Assembly: GCA_031376885.1 (NCBI GenBank)
Contig: JANMEL010000286.1
Span: forward strand, 15,769 to 79,768
Length of the DNA stretch: 64,000 nucleotides
Direction of reading: 5' to 3'
DNA from: Chamaesiphon sp031376885
GTDB lineage: Bacteria; Cyanobacteriota; Cyanobacteriia; Cyanobacteriales; Chamaesiphonaceae
Positions 58,470-64,000 of this stretch are shown piece after piece (position 1 is the stretch's first letter; each line of letters starts with the position of its first letter). The position numbers and the translations under genes are program-made. A model generated the notes under the pieces. That model saw nothing but the letters and a program-made list of their open reading frames with translations. It was not told where the DNA came from and ran no database searches.

Positions 58470-59429
58470 TTACTTGTCCAAACCTTTAATTAAAGTGTTA
58501 ACATTATATTCTAACAGTTTTAGATACGTCGATGCTGGGCCATCTGCTGGAGATAGGGAATCTACATAAAATACCCCACCAAATTTTGCACCTGACTCTT
58601 TTGCTACCTGAAGCTGGGCTTTTTCGCTAACAGTACTTTCACAAAATACTGTCGGAATCTTGTTTGCTTTGACGGTATTAATTACCTTTTCGACTTGTTT
58701 TGGGGTAGATTGCTGTTCGGCATTTACCGCCCACAGATACACTTCTTTCAAACCATAGTCACGAGCGATGTAGGAAAATGCGCCTTCACAACTGACGATA
58801 TAGCGTTTTTCTGGCGGAATAGCAGCGATCGCTTTTTTGAGCTTTAGATCGATCGATCTAATTTCTTCACTGTACTTTTTCGCATTGGCATCATAAGTTG
58901 CCGTGTTAGTCGGATCTAGCTTTAATAGGGCTTTGCGGATATTTTCGACATAAATCAAAGCATTTTGTGGCGACATCCATGCGTGAGGATTGGGTTTACC
59001 TTGATAAGCATCTTCCTCAATATTGACGGGTTTTAATCCATCGCTTAATGTAATGTGAGGAACCTTGGGCAAACTATTGTAAAATCTATCTGCCCACCTC
59101 TCCAAATTCAAACCATTTTCCAAGATTAGACTGGCTTTCTGCCCCCGCTCTAAATCGCTGGGTGTAACTTGATAGCCGTGGATTTCCGCTCCTGGTTTAG
59201 TGATGGATTCAATTATCGCTTTATCGCCTGCCACATTACGCGCCATGTCTGCGAGCACCGTAAATGTCGTTAAAACTACCTTGCGATCTGTTTGAGCGGG
59301 ATTTGTCGAGCCTGGGGTGGCTGGTTGTTTTTGCGCCGAAATGCACCCGCCCAGGCAAATTGTGAGGAATAATGCTACTCCGCCGATACCTTTGCCGATC
59401 GATCTACCCCAGACGCAGTTTAGTCTCAA
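58470..59429 (-). CDS. mntC: Manganese-binding lipoprotein MntC
   Basis: The 319-residue protein has a lipobox (LGGC, Cys29), so it is anchored in the periplasm. The Mn ligands of Synechocystis MntC (His89, His154, Glu220, Asp295) are all present with a constant shift of minus five: His84 in AEIHGY, His149 in NPHAWM, Glu215 in SCEGAFSY and Asp290 in YVDSLS. The disulfide partners C219/C268 are here C214 and C263, with the same shift. The Glu at position three (not His) argues for manganese over zinc. Confidence 0.95.
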   Translation of the reverse strand: MRLNCVWGRSIGKGIGGVALFLTICLGGCISAQKQPATPGSTNPAQTDRKVVLTTFTVLADMARNVAGDKAIIESITKPGAEIHGYQVTPSDLERGQKASLILENGLNLERWADRFYNSLPKVPHITLSDGLKPVNIEEDAYQGKPNPHAWMSPQNALIYVENIRKALLKLDPTNTATYDANAKKYSEEIRSIDLKLKKAIAAIPPEKRYIVSCEGAFSYIARDYGLKEVYLWAVNAEQQSTPKQVEKVINTVKANKIPTVFCESTVSEKAQLQVAKESGAKFGGVFYVDSLSPADGPASTYLKLLEYNVNTLIKGLDK

Positions 59430-59522
59430 CTTTCGATCCTCTCATGATTGGGCCATATTCTCAAGTATGGCATACGATCTAAAATTCCGAAAGCTCGATC
59501 GGTATCGATCGAGATCGATATT

Positions 59523-60638
59523 TTAGATTGGATCGAAAAAGTTGTCGAAATCAATCTTCAGTAGATTGGCTAGATTTTCTTTTGTTTCTTTGAGACAATA
59601 GATCCCAAAGGCTAATTGGGTTTGATAGTCGAAAGAGCATTCGAGCAAGACTTCTGTAAACTGTTGTTTTAGTCGTTGTTGATTTGGCTTTGATTCAGTG
59701 ACATTAATATTTGCACCATTATAGGCGATGAAGAAACAAAAGATATCTTCTCGGTTGTCTTTCCAGATCGTTTGCCAATCGGGTTCGATATTATTTAGAA
59801 AATAAGTGTAGGGATTTATGCCTAGTGCGTGGAAACCCATATTCCCAAATCCCATTCCACCGTAACGCAAGGGATTGATTTCGATCGGCATTAATTTATC
59901 GCCATCAAGTTTGAATTCACAGTGCATGGTGATATTCGTAACGTTTAGTATTTGATTGAGTTGGGTGAAAAAATATTTGGCTTTGGTATAAATGCGATCG
60001 AAGACTTCCTGTGAGAAATAATAGAGTATATGTAGATAGGCTCGATTTTCGGGGATGGGATGATGACAGATATTCATGATGCGGGGATTTCCATCGGCAT
60101 CATAAAACATATCTATGGCATATTCTTCACCTTCGATATATTCCTCGACTAGAAAATCTGCTTGGGATAGTACGCTGTCAGAAAATATACTGGCATTTTT
60201 ACTAAGTTCCATTGTCAATTCTGTAGCTAAGTTCGTCAGATCGGTATCTCTATCGATCGTTCTTACTGCTGTACCAAAGACTCCTTTAACTGGCTTAATT
60301 ACAGACTTTCGGGTTATTTTTAGACTGCTAATTTCGCTAGCTTTGACAAATTGATATCGATACTCTGGATAAATATTCGTTAGTGCTTTTCTAAAGCTAT
60401 ATTTATCCTTTAGGGTTGTGATTGTAGATTTACGTACAGGATCGTCCATTTTGCTGACTACAGTCTCGATCGAGGCTTCCGAAGCAATGCAGACTTTATC
60501 GTGACTTGCAAATCTTAGATCGCTTTGAACCAAGTCTTCATTACTAATAATTTCGAGATTTTCTGTAATTGGTAAAGATTCTAGAGTACCTGCTTCAGCA
60601 TTACTGGTAATGAGGTATACTTTTTGACGATCGAGCAT
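59523..60638 (-). CDS. ATP-grasp ligase, orphan
   Basis: The 371-residue protein has the ATP-grasp layout: VIKPVKGVFGTAVRTIDRDT (about residues 112-131), a lid region, VEEYIEGEEYAIDMFYDADG, then MHCEFKLDGDKLMPIEINPL with the Mg-binding Glu and Asn of the fold, and RYGGMG. Such enzymes join a carboxylate to an amine or thiol via an acyl-phosphate. Substrate unknown; it lacks the domain order of purine or biotin enzymes. It is divergent from a LysR gene with 20 bases between the starts. Confidence 0.88.
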   Translation of the reverse strand: MLDRQKVYLITSNAEAGTLESLPITENLEIISNEDLVQSDLRFASHDKVCIASEASIETVVSKMDDPVRKSTITTLKDKYSFRKALTNIYPEYRYQFVKASEISSLKITRKSVIKPVKGVFGTAVRTIDRDTDLTNLATELTMELSKNASIFSDSVLSQADFLVEEYIEGEEYAIDMFYDADGNPRIMNICHHPIPENRAYLHILYYFSQEVFDRIYTKAKYFFTQLNQILNVTNITMHCEFKLDGDKLMPIEINPLRYGGMGFGNMGFHALGINPYTYFLNNIEPDWQTIWKDNREDIFCFFIAYNGANINVTESKPNQQRLKQQFTEVLLECSFDYQTQLAFGIYCLKETKENLANLLKIDFDNFFDPI

Positions 60639-60658
60639 TTAGATTAATTTGGTTATTG

Positions 60659-61540
60659 ATGGAACTTCGACATTTACGCTACTTTAGGATGGTTGCTACA
60701 GAGTTGCACTTTGGTAGAGCGGCGGAGAAATTACATATCGCTCAACCACCATTGAGTAAGCAAATTCAACAACTAGAAATAGAACTAGGCTTTGACTTAT
60801 TTTCGCGCACTAAAAGATCTGTTGCACTTACTCCTGCTGGAGAAGTATTTTTGGTTGAAGTCGAAGGAATTTTTAAAAACCTCGATCGAGCGATCGATAT
60901 CGGGCGCAAAACTAGTCGCGGCGAACTCGGACAAATCTCCATCGGCTTTGTAGGTTCGGCTACATATAATATTCTACCATTAATGCTCCAAAAGTTTCGC
61001 GACCGATATCCCCACGTCCAAATCGAACTCCACGAATTGACGACAGATCGACAATTAATCTGGTTGAGAGAAGGTAAAATAGATATCGGCTTGATTCGTC
61101 CGCCAATTGTGGATCTAGATGTCACTGTTGAGATAGTTTTTGAGGAATCATTAATTGTCGCCTTGCCCGCCACTCATCAATTAGCAACTGTAGAATCTGT
61201 CGATCTAACATCACTCGCCATAGAACCATTTATCCTATTCCCGCGTCAACTTGCACCCGGATTATATGACCCGATTATTACTATTTGTCGAGCTGCTGGA
61301 TTTAGTCCGATCGTAGTTCAGGAATGTATCCAAATCCAAACTATTATCAGTTTAGTATCGGCGAATATGGGAGTCTCGATCGTCCCTAAATCTACTCAAG
61401 ATATTCAACGTCAAGGAGTTGTGTATAAGCCTATCTTAGATCTTACTCCGCCTGTGTCGATGGCGATCGTTTGGCGGACTAATGATGATTCGCCAACAGT
61501 GACTAGATTATTAGAAATCGCCTTAGCAATTAATGATTAG
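60659..61540 (+). CDS. LysR-type transcriptional regulator
   Basis: The 293-residue protein has an N-terminal winged helix-turn-helix MELRHLRYFRMVATELHFGR then LHIAQPPLSKQIQQLEIELG, and a C-terminal effector domain with GQISIGFVGSATYNILPLML. The start is the ATG at 60659. LysR regulators often control the divergent gene, here the ATP-grasp enzyme, and the 20-base gap would contain both start sites and force the regulator to bind close to the start of translation. The effector is unknown. Confidence 0.93.
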   Translation: MELRHLRYFRMVATELHFGRAAEKLHIAQPPLSKQIQQLEIELGFDLFSRTKRSVALTPAGEVFLVEVEGIFKNLDRAIDIGRKTSRGELGQISIGFVGSATYNILPLMLQKFRDRYPHVQIELHELTTDRQLIWLREGKIDIGLIRPPIVDLDVTVEIVFEESLIVALPATHQLATVESVDLTSLAIEPFILFPRQLAPGLYDPIITICRAAGFSPIVVQECIQIQTIISLVSANMGVSIVPKSTQDIQRQGVVYKPILDLTPPVSMAIVWRTNDDSPTVTRLLEIALAIND

Positions 61541-61563
61541 TCATTCGACTATTACGACTTAGC

Positions 61564-62295
61564 TCAATGCCCATCAAACCATTTACACTTAGAAAATACG
61601 GGACAAATTTCACAGATTGGATTTTGAGCCTTACAAGTCAATGCGCCAAAGTCTAAGAGCGCGAGATTCCATGTACCGACAGCTTTTTTTGGCGCGATTA
61701 AATCCGCCGCACCCCAGAGAACTTTGCATCTAGATTTGACTCTTTCCCCTCGCAACCCAAAGAAACGTTCGATAATTCGTGCCACATTAGCATCTAATAC
61801 AGCTAAAGGTTGGTGAAATGCTTGAGAGCCGATCGCACGAGCGGTATAGTCGCCGATTCCTGGCAATTTGAGTAGTTGTGTTTGGCTATCGGGTACTTTA
61901 CCATCATATTCGGCGATGACGATTTTAGCGCATTGTTGCAGCCGCTCGGCGCGAAAAAATAATCCCAAGGGTTCGAGGATTTTGGCGACATCTTCGAGAT
62001 TGGCGATCGCTAAATCTCCGACAGTGGGATAATGGTTTAGGAATAATTCGTAAATTGGTGCGACTGTTTGGGCATCGGTTTTCTGAAGTAGGGATTCGGC
62101 GACGAGAAGATGATACCCATCGGTGGTATTGCGCCAAGGGAAGTCACGTCGATGGATAACTCCCCAAGTGGAAATATGTTGCCGAAACCATTTAATTTCG
62201 GCGATAGATGGATAGTCTAAAGCATTAGATTTAGTCAATGATGATTCACCCACGGCTGATTGACGGACAAAACTCCTGAAACGTCGAAAAATCAT
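61564..62295 (-). CDS. MutY-type A/G-specific adenine glycosylase-like protein, short form
   Basis: The 243-residue protein has the HhH-GPD core: FPWRNTTDGYHLLVAESLLQ (MutY-like), a LPGIGDYTARAI hairpin (Tyr, as in MIG and human MutY homologues), VLDANVARII with the catalytic Asp, and the [4Fe-4S] Cys set C-x6-C-x2-C-x5-C in CKAQNPICEICPVFSKC. It lacks the C-terminal Nudix-like domain that lets MutY recognise 8-oxoguanine, so substrate may differ (thymine glycosylase or an HhH-GPD variant). The ATG at 62295 is favoured. The frame continues six codons into a hairpin repeat. Confidence 0.88.
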   Translation of the reverse strand: MIFRRFRSFVRQSAVGESSLTKSNALDYPSIAEIKWFRQHISTWGVIHRRDFPWRNTTDGYHLLVAESLLQKTDAQTVAPIYELFLNHYPTVGDLAIANLEDVAKILEPLGLFFRAERLQQCAKIVIAEYDGKVPDSQTQLLKLPGIGDYTARAIGSQAFHQPLAVLDANVARIIERFFGLRGERVKSRCKVLWGAADLIAPKKAVGTWNLALLDFGALTCKAQNPICEICPVFSKCKWFDGH

Positions 62296-62374
62296 AGGTT
62301 GGGTTGCGCTCAAGCTTAACCCAACCTACCCCGCCAACACCCTAGAGATGTTGGGTTTCGAGGCTCAACCCAAC
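62295..62374. repeat. Two REP-like hairpins upstream of the glycosylase gene
   Basis: First hairpin: taggttgggtt / aacccaaccta with a 12-base loop (62295-62328). Second: gttgggtttcgaggctcaac ccaac (62350-62374), found again identically at 63937-63961. They form intergenic repeats like the REP elements of cyanobacteria. The first contributes the six codons before the ATG at 62295. Confidence 0.75.
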
Positions 62375-62542
62375 CTACGATAAAAGATTTGCACCTTACA
62401 ATCAGCACCCACGGTGAGTAGACTGTTAGAAATCGCCTTAGCCATTGCAGGATGTGGAGAAGAAGATCTAAAGGATTGGGTGAGTAGTTTGATAATTGTG
62501 CTATATATCGATCGATTGATAAATTATCGTGAGTGAAATCGA

Positions 62543-63757
62543 ATGGTGAGGAGATTGACATGGTTTCGGTGTATAGTGCTGATTGGGTTCCCCGCACTGC
62601 TAACAGCCTGCGGTCAAAGTAATAATCAGCCTGGTACAGGTGGTGGAAATAATAGCGTAATTCCGATCGGTATTGCCGTTGCTCAGACGAGTAATGTTGC
62701 TCTATTGGGGCAAGAGCAAGTTGCCGGAGCTAAATTAGCCGAGAAATATTTTAATGATAAAGGTGGTGTTAATGGCACCCCAATTAAGCTAATCTTACAA
62801 GATACGGCAGGCGACGAACAGGGGGCAATTAATGCCTTTCAAACCCTAATTAACCGCGACAAAGTAGTGGGAATTGTCGGCCCAACTTTGTCTCAGCAAG
62901 CCTTTAGTGCCTCGCCGATCGCCGATCGTGCTAAAGTACCAGTACTCGGCCCATCCAACACTGCCAAGGGGATTCCAGAGATTGGTGATTTTGTGGCGCG
63001 GGTATCGGCTCCGGTATCTGTAGTCGCCCCAAATGCTGTCAAAGCAGCCCTGAAAATCGACCCCAAAATCAAAAAAGTTGCGGTATTCTTTGCCCAAAAT
63101 GATGCCTTTAGCAAATCCGAAACTGAAATTTTCCAACAGGTAGTAAAAGAGCAAAAATTAGAACTCGCCACAATCCAAAAATTCCAGACTACCGATACCG
63201 ACTTTCAATCTCAAGCGACGGCGGGTATCAACGCCAAGCCAGATTTAGTCATCGTCTCGGGATTAGCCGCCGATGGTGGTAATCTAATCCGACAATTGCG
63301 GGAACTAGGCTACAAAGGGTTAATCATCGGTGGTAACGGTTTGAATACTTCCAACCTGTTCCCCGTCTGTAAGGCATTGTGTGACGGCATCCTCATCGCC
63401 CAAGCTTACAACCCCGCTCAAGCTAACGCCCTCAATCAAGCCTTCAGAGACAGCTATATGGCTCAGTACAAGAAGGAACCGCCCCAATTCAGTGCTCAGG
63501 CATTTACAGGGGTACAAGTCTTTGTAGAGGCACTCAAGGCTGTCTCAGGGACAAATCCTAGCACGAAAGTTAATGCCCAACCGATCGCCGATTTGCGGGT
63601 AGCCTTGAATAAGCAATTATTGACGGGTAAATATAGTACGCCGCTGGGTGAAATTTCGTTTACGCCGACAGGTGAGATCGTGCAAAAAGATTTCTATGTG
63701 GCGCAGATTAAAATGGATGCTGATGGTGCTAATGGTAAATTTACATTCCTAAAATAA
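62543..63757 (+). CDS. Amino acid ABC transporter binding protein (LivJ/NatB-like)
   Basis: The 404-residue lipoprotein has a lipobox at LLTAC (Cys23) and the type I periplasmic-binding protein pattern: PIGIAVAQTSNVALLGQEQV, VNGTPIKLILQDTAGDEQGA, VVGIVGPTLSQQA and KVAVFFAQNDAFS. It is the family of branched-chain amino acid or Nat binding proteins (or urea). No permease genes lie in the window; they may follow outside. Ends FTFLK. A strong terminator follows, so it may be monocistronic. Confidence 0.9.
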   Translation: MVRRLTWFRCIVLIGFPALLTACGQSNNQPGTGGGNNSVIPIGIAVAQTSNVALLGQEQVAGAKLAEKYFNDKGGVNGTPIKLILQDTAGDEQGAINAFQTLINRDKVVGIVGPTLSQQAFSASPIADRAKVPVLGPSNTAKGIPEIGDFVARVSAPVSVVAPNAVKAALKIDPKIKKVAVFFAQNDAFSKSETEIFQQVVKEQKLELATIQKFQTTDTDFQSQATAGINAKPDLVIVSGLAADGGNLIRQLRELGYKGLIIGGNGLNTSNLFPVCKALCDGILIAQAYNPAQANALNQAFRDSYMAQYKKEPPQFSAQAFTGVQVFVEALKAVSGTNPSTKVNAQPIADLRVALNKQLLTGKYSTPLGEISFTPTGEIVQKDFYVAQIKMDADGANGKFTFLK

Positions 63758-63770
63758 TCTACTAGTTTTT

Positions 63771-63800
63771 ACCGCTCTAGATATTGTAGAGCGGTCTTTT
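63771..63800 (+). terminator. Rho-independent terminator downstream of the NatB-like gene
   Basis: Perfect 9-base stem accgctcta / tagagcggt, loop gatattg, followed by cTTTT. It starts 14 bases after the stop. Confidence 0.85.
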
Positions 63801-63833
63801 GGTATTCGTATGGTACGATTTCCTGGTTAACGA

Positions 63834-63873
63834 ACGATCGAGACTTTTTACTGTCAGGTGGAGTCTCGATCGT
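63834..63873. other. Second hairpin after the NatB-like gene
   Basis: Acgatcgagact near 63834 pairs with agtctcgatcgt ending near 63873. It may be a further terminator or an RNA structure. No T-run follows directly. Confidence 0.4.
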
Positions 63874-63936
63874 TGTATTTAAGTAGCTGGGCTTAATTAA
63901 ATATAAAATACCAGCTATGTACACACCGTTGCTGCG

Positions 63937-63961
63937 GTTGGGTTTCGAGGCTCAACCCAAC
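63937..63961. repeat. REP-like hairpin, identical to 62350-62374
   Basis: Gttgggtttcgaggctcaac ccaac, the same 25 bases, followed by the same ctac, as near the glycosylase gene. A dispersed repeat at the window edge. Confidence 0.75.
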
Positions 63962-64000
63962 CTACATGGGTTTGATACTTAATTCCACTTACCTACTTAT

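Overview
The window is chromosomal DNA from a cyanobacterium. The evidence is the scattered GCGATCGC-type palindromes (HIP1-like), the heavy CGATCG use, the 7-base GGGGATA/GGGAATA tandem repeats, and a gene set typical of the phylum: Ycf20, a HemJ-type protoporphyrinogen oxidase, KtrAB, MntCAB with the exact MntC ligand pattern, XisH/XisI, Uma2/DUF820, and the cyanobacterial families DUF928, DUF1822, DUF3685, CHAT and CHASE2. I cannot name the genus from sequence alone. I saw no rRNA, tRNA, CRISPR array, prophage or intact transposase.

Layout. 0-8 kb holds small accessory genes (Uma2, GrpB, a DUF433/DUF5615 pair, two methyltransferases, an ankyrin protein, an aspartic protease) around leuC, plus a HAD phosphatase gene broken by a small palindromic repeat. 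8-13 kb holds a monomeric NADP isocitrate dehydrogenase whose 5' end and promoter region are duplicated on the far side of a MazEF-like module, then a MafI-type immunity gene and an xisH-xisI pair lying between direct repeats. 13-31 kb is mostly housekeeping: a DUF3685 pseudo-receiver, ycf20, a UPF0182 membrane protein, a block of 257-base repeats, a cation/proton antiporter with ktrB and ktrA, glmU, an MFS exporter, a lone sugar ABC permease, truB, a methyltransferase and an epimerase-like SDR. 31-38 kb has conserved hypotheticals, a second Uma2, a lipase-like hydrolase, a PaiB-like flavoprotein, hemJ and an outer-membrane barrel.

38-54 kb is the most interesting part. A two-partner secretion locus (exoprotein TpsA, transporter TpsB, secreted TPR-CHAT protease) is followed by a second MazEF-like module and by a minus-strand cassette of a pentapeptide-repeat protein, a DUF6232-like membrane protein and a small protein that share a peptide motif. 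Next comes a minus-strand operon: sigma-like factor, DUF1822 protein, CHAT-CHASE2 membrane protein, DUF928 protein. I read the TpsA/TpsB/CHAT block and the sigma/DUF1822/CHAT-CHASE2/DUF928 block as two halves of one poorly described cyanobacterial surface or signalling system.

54-64 kb holds an ArsA/Get3-like ATPase, a serine acetyltransferase-like enzyme, the mntC-mntA-mntB manganese importer, an orphan ATP-grasp ligase divergent from a LysR regulator, a MutY-type glycosylase and a NatB/LivJ-like binding protein.

Throughout the window, a family of about 30-base palindromes (consensus gcgattctccaaagg + agaggctacgccaacg) recurs in about 14 places. Several copies sit inside genes, mostly in frame. 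A separate 123-base MITE-like element with 17-base inverted ends appears once whole and twice or more in part, and one partial copy supplies the ribosome binding site of ycf20.
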